NCBI GenBank assembly: GCA_951217055.1
Contig: OX578280.1
Coordinates: 61,699,633 to 61,763,632, forward strand
From: Gerris lacustris
Taxonomy: Eukaryota > Arthropoda > Insecta > Hemiptera > Gerridae
Length of the DNA: 64,000 nucleotides
Direction of reading: 5' to 3'
Positions 11,591-22,564 of the stretch are shown one piece after another. Both the position numbers and the translations under genes were made by a program. The notes under the pieces were generated by a model. That model searched no databases and was not told where the DNA came from. It saw only the letters and a list, made by a program, of their open reading frames with translations. Every line of letters starts with the position of its first letter. The stretch's first letter is position 1.

Positions 11591-12010
11591 ATCGTCCGTT
11601 AACTGTTGGAGGAAGGTGAGAGAGGCGAGTCTATCGGTGTCGTGACCGAGGCCCCTGGAGTTGTTTGTTTGTGAAGGGGGCGAGATAAAGTGCGAGGTGA
11701 GAGTGGTCGGTGTTAGTGTCTGTGTCTAAGATGGCCGGGAGGTGTGGTGTTAGGAGAGAGGATTCCTTCAAGCCGGGGGTGATGTTGTCTCGTGAAGTTG
11801 TCTTGTGGAGGCGCGAGGAGGAAGTGGTGCCGGTAATGGTAGGGCGGTCTCCACACCTTTGATCTGCCGCCTTCCCCCCAGCCACCGCACCGACCCTGCA
11901 AGAGTGGGGCTACAGTCATTACCGCGCCACTAAGCACCGGTCCCGCGCCACTTCCCAACTCAATAATTATCCCAGCCCAGGCTCCGATACTATGATATTA
12001 TAACGCTCTC
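11590..12010. other. GC-rich patch with short ATG frame
   Basis: GC-rich and CpG-containing. On the plus strand an ATG at 11731 in a strong context (AAGATGG) opens 43 codons to a TGA at 11860-11862, containing VMLSREVVLWRREEEVV. Longer minus-strand frames overlap it. The plus-strand peptide is reasonable but short and unrecognised. I treat the whole as a possible first exon or promoter region. Confidence 0.25.
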
Positions 12011-12341
12011 ACCCTACCCGTCACTCACAGGCCCGACACAATTGACATAGATTCCACCGGATCATGCAACTTTTTTCCCCCAACTAAAAAACACTTCCCA
12101 ACTCCTCTTCCCTTTAAGTTCAAAGTGAAAATGGTGCTTTGTGGAAAAAAACCAAAAAAAAAACCAAAAACATGAGCAAGTTTGATATCCAAAAATATCG
12201 AAGCGTTTCTTCTAAATCGCAACAAATGTTTTGATGAGCTCCAAAACTGCTTTATCAAGTCATGCTTTGTCCACCAAACACAAATTTAAATTTGAGGACA
12301 CAAAAATGATTAGCGTTGAAAACTAATCCAATCGTAGAAAG

Positions 12342-12506
12342 ATGGTTGAAGCCCTCAACATAGCTATCAGATCAGAATCCACAGTCAATATCGAAACTGA
12401 CTCAAGATCGCTAAACAAATATTATTGTGGAATCTACACCAATTCCAATCATAGAGTTCCCGCCGTGGGACATTATAACCACATACTAGTGATGTTTGCC
12501 TGGTGA
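12342..12506 (+). pseudogene. RNase H-like retrotransposon fragment
   Basis: A 54-codon plus-strand frame reads EALNIAIRSESTVNIETDSR near its start. The spacing of an E-x-L helix start, a V-x-I strand and TDS matches the RNase H fold, where the E and the D of TDS are catalytic. The later segment HYNHILVMFAW followed by a stop sits where RNase H proteins have an x-F-x-W-V-P-G-H motif. RNase H domains occur in LTR elements and in some LINEs; I cannot say which this was. Flanks are degenerate and no reverse-transcriptase motif is seen nearby. Confidence 0.4.
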
Positions 12507-13058
12507 CACTGATACGTTGTATTCTTATATAGTTAATTGTATTACAAATATATAAATAATTTATTAATACTATCTCTCAACTACCAACAATGAATGATGT
12601 ATTCATCAACTTCAATAATTTCTTATTATAAATTTGCATTAAAGTAGCCTAATGAGAGATCTACCATTTTTTGATAACGATAACGATAGCGATATAAATT
12701 TTAATACTACGAGTTACCAATCTGTTATTGTTAATTAAATATCCGTTGTTTTTACTGTTATAATTGTTTTCTAGTCATTTTCAAATTTTAATTTTTAAGT
12801 TTAATGTATGATTATTAGGTACATACTAAAAGTATGTAAGTCAGAGTACCTGCTCAGACTGCGAGTGAGGAGATGTTAACTTTTTGACGAAGGAACGATG
12901 TTTTGTTCCTCGTATTAATGACAGCACTATTAGTCACAACCTGAACGACCCTCACTAAATTATATTACAGGTAGGTACTTTATTAAACTAGTCAAGTAAA
13001 CTTCGCAATAGTAATATATGTATTTTCATGACGCTTTTCTAAATAAAGTTTTATTTAT

Positions 13059-13095
13059 TGGCTTGAAAATGGCTTGTCGGGCCAAAACGTTGCCA
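13059..13095 (+). other. Degenerate hammerhead-like repeat motif
   Basis: TTGAAAATGGC, a short loop, GGCC and then AAAACGTTG resemble the CTGANGA...GAAACGTT layout of the motifs at 25630, 54652 and 59530, but key core bases have changed. Upstream TAAATAAAGTTTTATTTATT is similar to the AT-rich tract beside the 59.5 kb motif. Probably a decayed member of that repeat group. Confidence 0.25.
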
Positions 13096-13385
13096 CCTAA
13101 TTGAGAGTTTTCATATTACCCTTAAGGATCCACACTACACACTGAACTAGTTGAAAGGGTACAAGTTATGGACTTATCAAACAAATTTCTTCTTAATTTA
13201 TATCTGACTTAGGAAATAATAATTATTAAACCTTGATCAGATATTATTTAGTCAATTATAAATTATTCTTTCATGTCTGTAAAACTTACTTGTTTGAATT
13301 TTTCAACTTCGACTTCGCAAATCCAAATTATTCTCTTTAAGTTGAGACTTATAAAAATATGTTTATATTTTCCGAGGTCTATTAA

Positions 13386-14401
13386 CCCTTCTCTACTACG
13401 GTCGGGTCGGATCCGACCCGCGCGAAAGTGTTTATGCTCATGTTCTCTTCCCCTCTACTCCAAGGGGCTTGTGGCCTTGTCTAACCTATCAGCCAGTCAA
13501 GAGGTGCACGCTCACCAGTCCAGTAGCTACCAGGTATGTTCATTTTGTTTCTAGACGCATTATTGTATTTCACAGGGTCAGATTTGACCCACTGAAGAAA
13601 AATCGTAATGGGTCATATCCGACCCAGGGTAGTATACATGTACATAAATATATGTATTATTTATAACATATATACAGTAAAACTTGTCTCAGCTGGAACA
13701 TGTGTAAGCTGGAAACCTGCAAAGGTAGAAACTTTTTCTCGGAACGGAGTTTTTTTCAAAGTAAAACACCCTGTATAAGCTGGAAACCTGCTAAGGTGGA
13801 ATTTTTTTTCTGGAACCGAGGCCTTCCAGCTTAGGCAAGTTTTACACATTCATATGTTGTGAATTTCACCAAATTTTCACTTTCTTATATTTTTTATTAA
13901 TTTTGAAGGGGGGTAGGGGGGCATAAAGTAAACACTGACAGAATGTTCTCTCTTTTTTCAGGACGATGGCAATCAACAAAAGGTTTTCAACAATAGAAGA
14001 TAATACAATAAAAATATAACTTTTTCAACTTGTAAAATGTTTACCACTACTATAATATGTTACCTTAAAATACTTGTCATAATATATTAAACCCATACCA
14101 TTACCATAATTATATTAAAGTGCCTTGTGTTATTTTTTTTCTTTTTATATTCTTTTAATGTTTAGCGTTTATGAGCTCCTTTCGTCATTTTGGACAAATA
14201 TGTTAAATTTTTGTATTTTATTTTATAATTTTATCTTATTTGATGTTATAAAAATATATACTTATGTTCTAATAAATGTGTTACCTTATTCCACCCAAAT
14301 AAAGTCTTTATTTGCATTGACATTTTCAAGGGAATGCTCATGGGTCGAATTTGACCCACTGAAGTGTTAATGTCAACCTAACACACCGTAGTAGAGGAGG
14401 G
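13386..14401. mobile_element. piggyBac-type non-autonomous element
   Basis: The left end CCCTTCTCTACTACGG and the right end CCGTAGTAGAGGAGGG are inverted repeats directly flanked by TTAA (13382-13385 and 14402-14405). This CCC...GGG plus TTAA signature is diagnostic of piggyBac. Subterminal motifs GGGTCGGATCCGACCC, GGGTCAGATTTGACCC and GGGTCGAATTTGACCC recur near both ends and may be transposase-binding sites. The 1016-bp body encodes no transposase and holds a nested pogo-like element at 13675-13848. Confidence 0.88.
13675..13848. mobile_element. Pogo-like MITE nested in the piggyBac element
   Basis: The left end CAGTAAAACTTGTCTCAGCT follows TA at 13673-13674. The right end CTTAGGCAAGTTTTACAC is its approximate complement, and its final bases have decayed. 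An internal AAGCTGGAAACCTGC motif occurs twice. The CAGT-AAACTTG type end and TA flank suit pogo/Tigger transposons. It is younger than its host element. Confidence 0.7.
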
Positions 14402-14404
14402 TTA

Positions 14405-14990
14405 AAACACTTTTGATTTCGGCTATGGTTATACATAGTTATTTATATAGCCATGTACTTCGTCATAGTTAGATGATTAGCTTTCCTCTTTGAGTTGAAG
14501 CTACAAGGCATATCCTGATCCAAGGCATTAATTAACGTTAAGGAAACATCCAAAGTTGTTGTTTCCTTTTTAAGGAAACATGTATTAACTCAGCAAGTCA
14601 GGGTACCCACTGTTGGTACTTTAGTCGTCAGGTTTAAGACATCTTTTAGTTAATATTATAGATGCAGATGGTTTAATATTCATTTAAATTCAGGTTAATT
14701 AAAAAAAAAATCCATCTTCATCTAAGCTGTCCAAGTGATTGGCAGGCTAGCCAGTTTTTAGGAGTGCGTTTGTCTTTAGTATTGTCGGGTGCTCTTAAAA
14801 GTCTCTATTATATTAAGTTAAAAAACAAAACATGTCGAGTTTTACGTAACTCACAACAATTTAGATTATTTTTTACTTTTAACTATTATGCTTTCAGAGA
14901 ATCCATAACATTAAGGGATATTTATTAGTTTTCTAAGCCTATCTTTACAGTTAACAGCTGTTTTGCCTGGGGACTTGAAACCAACAAAGT
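14405..14990. other. Non-coding stretch
   Basis: No recognised gene or repeat. A short duplicated piece AAGGAAACATCC / AAGGAAACATGT occurs near 14540-14580. Confidence 0.4.
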
Positions 14991-15270
14991 CCCTTTTTTT
15001 ATTCCGATCGTCCTTTCTGATTTTACTTGAAGTTAGCCTACGTGTTTCGGTCAGCGGCACTTCCTTTTTGTTGTGCCAAGGCTGTTCCCCTAACTCCTTT
15101 CTCTACCGCTGTTTGATATGCCTCTTTCATGCTCCCGTATAAACGCTAGAGAAGAATGCATCGGGGCTATTGAAGAGATGCTATCTCCGGTGTCTATTCG
15201 CGGCCTCAACGTGCCGACCCCTCCTGGCAATTACGAATTCGCTGCACACCCCGTTGCATCCCATAGTTCC
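14990..15270 (+). other. GC-richer patch with plausible short coding start
   Basis: The region is GC-richer than its flanks. From an ATG at 15118 about 50 codons read like ordinary protein (NAREECIGAIEEMLSPVSIR, then LNVPTPPGNYEF) before the frame runs into a T-rich hydrophobic tail. TCAGCGG near 15050 loosely resembles an initiator. It could be a 5' coding exon whose donor I cannot place, or an accident of composition. No family is recognised. Confidence 0.25.
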
Positions 15271-15814
15271 CGTTGCTTTCTTTTCTTCATCTTCCTTCTC
15301 CATTCCTTTATTCTTCTTCCTGTATGCACCTATGTAAAAACTGCGATCTGGTTGAGGAGACTTGTGAGATGTATTTAAAAATAATATTTATTCTTCCTTT
15401 TCTTTTTTTAATTTTTCTCTTATCTGATAATAATTGTGCTTTAAGACTAGAATTCAATAAACACTACGCTACTGTATAAAAATAAATGTTCTATAATAAG
15501 TTTTGACGTTCCACTGTGTTTTTTTTTTGTTAAAGCTATCTCTTGTTTCTATTCCTGCCACTGACTAATATGTTATTTGTTGCATCGACCGATATTGTGT
15601 GTTATCTACTCTCAATTAATAAAAATAATAAATGATATACTATCAAAGTGTGATGATCCGTACTATTTTTCAATAATTCACATAAACAGATTATTTAAGT
15701 GTCGACGACACTAACTAAGAATCATTTGTGGGGAAGTTACTGTCAGTTAGTTTACGACCCTTGATTATTTTCTTTAAGTCACCGTGATGAGAACGCTCCA
15801 TTGCATTTATCTAT

Positions 15815-16102
15815 AGAGCCGGGGACCAATGTTGTCATTGTGGACCCCTCAAAAATGATCCTTTACTATTTTTACTAAATTTGTAGTTACAACTATTTGA
15901 AATATATTTAATTCTAAACGAAAAGATATAGGAAAGAAGAAGAAAGCAGTCTGATTGTTTTGATACATATTTTATTTCTAACTTTTTATTGGTATGAGTG
16001 AATTATAAATTAAGATTAAAAAATCTCCCGCGGACCTCTCAAACCATGCCTGCTGACCCCCAGGGTTCCACGGACCATACTTTGAGAACCCCTGCCCCAC
16101 GC
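15815..16102. mobile_element. Decayed hAT-type MITE
   Basis: The right part reads CCACGGACCATACTTTGAGA then ACCCCTG, close to the widespread hAT end CAGNGGTTCTCAAAGTNTGGTCCG on the other strand. The left part holds GGGGACCAATGTTGTCATTG then TGGACCCCTC, similar to the opposite end of the same group, with terminal bases lost. About 285 bp, no coding. Confidence 0.55.
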
Positions 16103-16107
16103 GGGGA

Positions 16108-16185
16108 CATATCGATGGCACGGGTTAGATTCGGTTTTGGCGAGATACTTTGTACAGAGATTGGTCCTTTTATATATTAAAGATA
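16108..16185. mobile_element. Fragment of the CTACGTTTTT MITE family
   Basis: ATATCGATGGCACGGGTTAG, GGCGAGATAC and TTGGTCCTTTTATA match the internal segment of the elements at 31185-31871 and 38011-38505. The inverted ends are absent here. Confidence 0.55.
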
Positions 16186-16189
16186 TCAT

Positions 16190-17750
16190 CATTCATTATA
16201 TAGCATTTAATGTTTACAGATGATTGGGTTTAACCACCCTATCCTAGTTTTTATGATAAGCTAATCACCGGTGACATATTATTTTTAGTTGTTAATTATG
16301 AATCACTATTGTGATCGACTTTAAATTTAAGTCATGTTAAGACTTCTAATACGCCTTTGATCTACATAACAGACAACTTAATTTATAAATTATAATTCTA
16401 TAATGTATTTTTAAACTTGTTAAGTCGTGAGATAACTTAAACAAACTTGCTTCTCTAGTTCATCATTATTATTATCTTGGGGTTACCTAAATGAAATAAC
16501 CACTAGAATTTAAAATCATCTTGTAACTAACGTTTTCACTTGTCCAGATTTACATCGATTTAATGATGCACATATTTCTTCTATCAAGTGAGGCGACACA
16601 TTTTCTCCTAGCTCTTAAGATTCGAATATTTTTGATCTTTTTCCCCTGTCGACATCCTATGAACCTGCCATCCGTAACGAAGAAAAGGTAAAGATTAAAA
16701 AAAAAAGGTTTTAGGTATGTTATGAGACCGGAAACCTTAGTCCAAAACGATCTTCTATGATAAAATCATTTTTCTTCTTTCGCTTTTAATCTTTTTAAAT
16801 ATCATTTTAATTATTATTATCTTATATATTTTTTTTATTAAAGAAATCTACCTTTAATAAATAATCTCTTTCCTGTTTTCTGTGTAAATTGTAAATGGTG
16901 TGAAATAAAAACTTTTTTTTATAATCTCATTTTGTGTATCTTGATTTTTTTTCTCTCTCTCTAAATTACGTTTTTCCAGCTGTTCGAAGTCTTTAAGGTA
17001 TTAAAATATTTTTTAATTTCTTTTTTTTGAGAATTCTTTGGCGCTTTTTCAAATAATCTGTCATCTTTATCGTTTTAGTTCTTTTTCGCTCATCTGTTTT
17101 AGTTGTTTTTTTCCCCCGGTGGGACTCTTGTATCAATGTAGAAAGTACGAGACAAGTTATCAGGAGAACAGAAGGTTCTGAGAAACACTTGCTTCTCGTT
17201 TAATAATAATTATTGTCGTGTATCATCGCCAAAAATGTTCTATTTTTCTTGTTGTTAATTTATTCTTTTGTCTACCTAACTCGCTTTCCCATCTGGTCGA
17301 TTAGTTCAAATTAACCACTTATTTCTTTTAACTGCCTCCCTCGTTTCGTTTTGAATTTTTTTCTTCTTCTTTTGAACGAAAGAAAACTAGTAATTGACAA
17401 TTATTTATGTGACGACATAAATACTGTATCTACTTTTATTTACAATAGTGTTTATGTACAATCTACACATTCTTTTGATTGGTATTATTATATTTGTTGT
17501 TAATGGTCCACCGGATGTTATATTTATTAAACATATGTACCTTTAAGAGCACTTATCTTTCTTTTGCTTCATCATCTTTTGTTGTCTAAACCCCGTATTA
17601 TCGATGTTAAATGTTTTTAAGTTCTACCATGTTCTAAGCCACCTGGAACTCGAAGCTCTATATCAGGTAACTTAACAGACTCCAAAAAAGCTCTTCCATT
17701 TACCTTATAAAAGTGAAAAATAAACATGCTAGTAACTCTCACAAAAGCAT
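16190..17750. other. AT-rich non-coding stretch
   Basis: T-rich runs and no gene or element recognised. Confidence 0.45.
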
Positions 17751-17755
17751 GCAAA

Positions 17756-18166
17756 TAGCTCGCAGAGGTAAGCCACTAGTATCGAGTAGTAGAGGAGAGC
17801 TACTGGCATTCGATTAGCTCGCTGAGGAGAGCTACTAGCATTATTGAGTTGGGAAGGTTGGGATATCAAAAGAAAATGTCGATAATTTCACTGTATCGAC
17901 ATCGAGTGAATGAAAATCGATATTAGTCAAAATATCGAAAGAAATTATCGATATTACCGATATATCGAGAACTTATCCCACCTACCCAGTTTTCCCAGAT
18001 GATGAGCAAAACAAAAATCTATATTTTAGGGTCCGATATATCTATATTTTCGATGTATCGGAATCGACGTCCCAACTAATTAGAACTCCCTATATTTTTT
18101 TTGAGTAGCGTGCAGAGTAGAGCTACTGGCATTCGAGTAGCTTGCAGAGGAGAACTACTGGCATGT
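17756..18166. repeat. About 32-bp tandem repeat interrupted by an insertion
   Basis: Units of the type GAGTAGCTCGCAGAGGAGAG plus CTACTGGCATTC occur about three times at 17756-17843 and about twice at 18104-18166. Between them lies a block bounded by GTTGGGA and TCCCAAC (17848-18076), probably a MITE that split the array. That block is rich in TATCGAT-type motifs. Confidence 0.65.
17848..18076. mobile_element. Candidate MITE with GTTGGGA ends
   Basis: The left end GTTGGGAAGGTTGGGATATC and the right end GAATCGACGTCCCAAC are short inverted matches. The interior is packed with TATCGA/TCGATA words that can self-pair. No exact target duplication could be read. It separates two parts of a tandem array, which supports insertion. 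Confidence 0.4.
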
Positions 18167-18214
18167 GTGTACATAACGTCAACCGAAGTAAACCACACGG
18201 GGTTTGAATTTGGC

Positions 18215-18235
18215 CCGAGTATAAAAGGGTGGGGG
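18215..18235 (+). promoter_or_regulatory. TATA-box-like motif
   Basis: GAGTATAAAAGGGTGGGGG is a strong TATA-like sequence in a locally GC-richer context. A short ATG frame opens about 70 bases downstream but closes quickly. This may be a decayed promoter of a gene or element; nothing else supports it. Confidence 0.2.
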
Positions 18236-18369
18236 AAATGATAAAGCACAAGGCACTAGTAGCCTGTACCTGATCGATCATCTCGATGATAAAACCATAC
18301 TGTTCTACTGGAAAATTTACACAGCTTCTGCCAGTATGCCAACTTCTGCCAAGTTAGTTACTTGCCAAT

Positions 18370-20230
18370 GCCATGTTTTTTTAATGGCTTGTGTATTTCC
18401 GCCTTAAGCAAGTGTTGCTAAAAGTAGTAAAATATTACTCTCTAGGAGAATATTTTCTCATATTCGTAGATTGCGCGAAAATTCAATGTGAGAAAGTTTT
18501 GTTCAAATTATCAAACTAATTTTTTTTGTTGGCAAAGTCACTCCTAAGACATTTTGTCAACGCTTTAAGACAAATTCGTTCGTTTTTTTATCAGTTCGTT
18601 TTCAGAAGATGATTTGGCTGATCAGTGGAAAAGATAGAATCCCACGCTTTTTTGATGCACAGGGAAATCACCTTTAAATTAGTAAGCTGACTAATAACTA
18701 TAATCATTTTTAAACGATTAGATTCTTGAATAACCTCTATTTAGAAGTAACAGAATCCTTATTATCTTACTCCTACTCTCAATTCAAAAGATTCAAAATT
18801 TTAATAAAAAAAAATGTTAAATTCTGTTAAATCAAAGAATTATCATACAAAAATTGTGCCTCTAATCCATTACCCTGTCACCTTAAGTTTCATTCTATAT
18901 AAATATAGAATAAAATACAGTTGAATAGTCTCTGTTCATTTCATTAAATACCTGTTTATAGTAATAGTTTATTTTATGACCTATAGACATTTTATTTTAT
19001 TCTCCCAATATTAATAAAATGACGCATATAAATGATTATATTTTTGTGATCACTTGATTGTGGTAAATTTTTATAAGATTTTTAGTTATCTTTTTTCCTT
19101 TATCTTTAATAGTAGTTTTTAAGCTCTTTGATCTTTATTTTTCCTTGTATGTAGTTTACTTTATGAGCTATAAATACGGGCTTTGATTCTCGTTATGAAA
19201 TTATAGTAACAGATGATAAGTTGCGTTGTTCCCTTGAGTTGCCAGTTGCCTTTGACACCTGTTGCTTGCTTTGTTCATATCGTTTATTTTATAAGCTATG
19301 AATATTGTATTCGATTCTCTTTATAAGTTCAAAACAGGCTTGTTGTTCAGAACCCTGCCAGAGCGTTTCGTTTTACGAGCTATGAATATTGTCTTTGATC
19401 TTCCCTTATCTTTTTTATGTGTTGGGTTTTAGACAGGGTGTTATTACTCGGAACGACTCAATGATCTGAATTCGGGGAAACGGCTCGAGTGATGTCGGGC
19501 ATCGTATTTAAAATGTTAATGAGTGTGGTGAAGAAGGTTCTTTTAGTGAACTAACGTTCATTTTTTTTTTTTTTTGTAGGACTCGTGAGCCCTGTAATTT
19601 TGTATTATAAAATAATTGACCTTGATTTTAAAAGTTAAGACATCCTTTTTTCCCTTTGCTCGATTTCACCCTTAAATCTAATCCCAAAGCTCGCTTTGTC
19701 TTTGCATAATATATTTTATTTTGTAATTTTAATCATATTCACAGCTAAATGAAAAGTAGTGCAAACCGCTGTATGTGTAGTTTGTTTTCAATATGATATA
19801 GATCTAATAAATTAATTCATTATTGCAACTCTTAATTCTTCCGCGATCAAAATTTATCAGTGAAAAGAGTTGTTTTTTTGGGGGTTTTTATTTGTTTCCG
19901 CTAAAATATAGAATGAAAAATCTGATTTTCAGTTGTACGTGATTTTCTAGAAAGGAAGAATTTAAGATTTTTTAAAAAAATATTATTTGATTGATGACTT
20001 AGCTCATCGGAATTGTCTGATCATGGCTGTATATAAATGCTGAATCTCAATAATATAAGCTGAAAGTTGCTCAGAGGCTCTTAGCTTTAAACAAGTATTA
20101 TATTGTGTGACACAGTTTTAATATTATTAAAATATAAAGGTTTTTGGTCAAAAGAAAATAATCTGTCCTTTACGACTAGTACCAAACTTCTCGTATTCGA
20201 GTACTTAATTACTTCGTTTAATGTTTTCCA
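18370..20230. other. AT-rich stretch with a degenerate dispersed motif
   Basis: A motif close to TTTATTTTATGAGCTATGAA followed by TATTGTCTTTGATTCTC recurs at about 18966, 19148, 19285 and 19366 with irregular spacing, suggesting an old local duplication. No coding signal. Confidence 0.4.
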
Positions 20231-20239
20231 TTTATTAGT

Positions 20240-21132
20240 TGTTTCGAATTTTCGTGGTTAAATTTAATTTTTGTTGAATATTTTATCAAACTTTATCTTA
20301 AAAATTACTCCTCCCTGGCGGGAAATTGAACCCGGCCTGTCGTTGTCAACGTTTAAAGCTATATTCTCAGGAATTAGATTTTTTCTATGGGATTACATTT
20401 TATATGGTTTGAATCGTATTTAGGACTACTTTTTTTTTAAATAAAAATCTCGAAACCTATCTAGAGAAACACAAATCACGTTTTTTTTCCAATTTTTTTG
20501 GAGGGTCCAAATTTAGAGCTAAAATTAATTTCTCGATCTCCCCTTGAGGTATGATTTCGTGAGCATGCATTCCCAAATTTCATCAAAATCGGTCCAGTAC
20601 TAGTTTAGGCTCCATACGTCTCCACTCGACTTCAGACGACAATTAGTATGGATAACACTTATTGTCACACGTCAAATTTCATAAAAATCAAATTTTTCCG
20701 CCATCACAATACTCTCTTTTTATGTACGTATTTACAGTAGAACCTCAATAAGAAGTGTCTCAAGGGGATTAGGAAAACAGTGTTGTTATCGAGGTGCTCT
20801 TTTTGTTGAGCAAGTCTAGAACGAACGAGAAGTCGTCTAAACGAGAAGTCTAGACTTGTTCAAGGTCGACCCATTCCTGTATTACCCGTTATAGAGGTTG
20901 ACTTCTCAAAACGACTTGTTATAGAGGTTTTGAGTTACTTTGTGAATTAGAAAAAAATCCGTGTTATATAGGTTGTTTGGATAATAATTGTCGTGTTATA
21001 GAGGTTAATTTAACATTATGTGTTATGGCAATCTCAAGGGGATTTGAAAATAGCACTTGTAATTGAGATTGTCGTGTTATTGAGGGTCGTGTAAGTGAGG
21101 TTCTACTGTACTACGTATATTATGAGAAAGTA
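20240..21132 (-). repeat. Family A terminal-hairpin repeat, split by a MITE
   Basis: On the minus strand the order is terminal ACTTTCTCAT...GAGAGT hairpin, TATTGTGATGGC, AGCCTAAACTAG, GACCGATTTTGATGAAATTT, CATACCTCAAGGGGAGATCG, and finally a tRNA T-arm-like GGCCGGGTTCAATTTCCCG at about 20315-20335. This matches the copies at 27156, 48659 and 61905. A pogo-like MITE (20735-21108) sits in the loop of the terminal hairpin: the ACTTTCTCATAATATACG arm is at 21112-21132, on the far side of it. Confidence 0.65.
20735..21108. mobile_element. Pogo/Tigger-like MITE with TA duplication
   Basis: The ends CAGTAGAACCTCAATAAG and TAAGTGAGGTTCTACTG are inverted and flanked by TA (20733-20734 and 21109-21110). 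CAGTAGAACCTC is the typical terminal sequence of pogo/Tigger elements. The interior repeats TTATAGAGGTT-type segments and has no transposase frame. Confidence 0.9.
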
Positions 21133-21134
21133 AA

Positions 21135-22195
21135 GAAATAGCTAACATGGGCCATTGATAATAAGGTAATGAGGCATTAATTAAAGAAGACATAATTAGG
21201 AAGAGGAAAATACATAAGTCCGAAATATATTTATAGCTGAGGGTAGGAATTAATAGAGCGTACGATACACCGGCTATACCTGTTTACATTTCTTATAGCG
21301 ACATTACTTTATGAATAATTGCAGGTAGTCAGCAAAGCCATTAATAATCACAGACAATATAATAATAGAAATACAACATCAAACAGCCGTGTCCCTCATT
21401 CGGAAATATTTATGATTCACCTTTTCCCTCCTTATGTATTCTTTTAAAAATAACTTAATTGCATAATTAAGTTGTATTATTGTTATGAATGTAATAGGTA
21501 TATTATATTATCTAAATTAAATATATAAATTTATTGAAGCGAGTGAGTATAAGCGAGCTAATAATAACTATGCAACAAACTATGCATTCTGTGTGTGTCG
21601 GAAACGTGTGACGATAGCTTGTGTAAAAGTTGACCGATTCTAATGCAATTTGATACACTTGTATATATATATATACTTGATTTAAGCTATGCACGAACGC
21701 GTTGGAAAATGTTATCCGCCCAAGCGAGCGCGCAACACTCGTGCGAACATTTTAAATTGGAATTTTAAGACGGGAATAAATTCTAACATCATCTATTCGA
21801 CGATTCGAACATTTATTTCCCAAAGATGTATATTTTTTTAGTAAAACCAACAGCGACAATAGTGTTAAAGATCACTAAAACTATTAAAGCGGACTTAAAG
21901 TTTACAATCAGGGAAAACAACGTATTCACCAATATCTAACAATGTATTTATCAATATAAACAACATATTCACAATATGTATGACCGATGGGGTGGGGAAG
22001 GGGGGTACAAGAAACATTGAGGGGGGGGGGATGCTAAAAAAGTTGGGTAAAACCACAACTTATATGTATTTTTTTTCAATTTTTTAGTATCCCCCCAAAT
22101 GTTTCTTGAGCGCCCTCCCCCTTCTCGGTAACTATATTGTACTTCTCTAGAATAATGCCAGAAAAATATCACAAAACATTTACTATTCATAACTG
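21135..22195. other. Non-coding stretch
   Basis: No gene recognised. A small degenerate tandem (CAACGTATTCACCAATAT-like) lies at about 21918-21975, and a G run at about 22020-22030. Confidence 0.4.
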
Positions 22196-22199
22196 AATA

Positions 22200-22392
22200 A
22201 TTAATATAAAAATGCCATTTTTCAAAACTGGTCTTATTTTCAACCTTTTTTTTTGTTTTGTTTTTTTGGTTTCTGTATTCTTCACCTTAGTTGTATCTAT
22301 GTGCAAAATTTGGGGAAGATTGAATGACGGGAAGTGGTTCAAAATTAGGGTAATAGGTGTGCGATGAAACTTACCAAGCAAATACATTTGAC

Positions 22393-22427
<35 letters not shown>

Positions 22428-22560
22428 GTTTCTGTATTCTTCACCTTAGTTGTTTCTATGTGCAAAATTTGGGGAAGATTGAATCACGGGAAGGGGTTCA
22501 AAATTGGGGAAACGGAAATGTGCGATGAAACTTACAAAGCAAAGTAATATAAGACCAGTA
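22200..22560. repeat. 159-bp tandem duplication of a dispersed repeat
   Basis: GGTTTCTGTATTCTTCACCT starts at 22268 and again at 22427. Each is followed by GTGCAAAATTTGGGGAAGAT and GTGCGATGAAACTTAC. The units are separated by a poly-T tract (22397-22426). The same sequence in opposite orientation lies at 54960-55150. The repeat family is unclassified. Confidence 0.75.
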
Positions 22561-22564
22561 AAAA

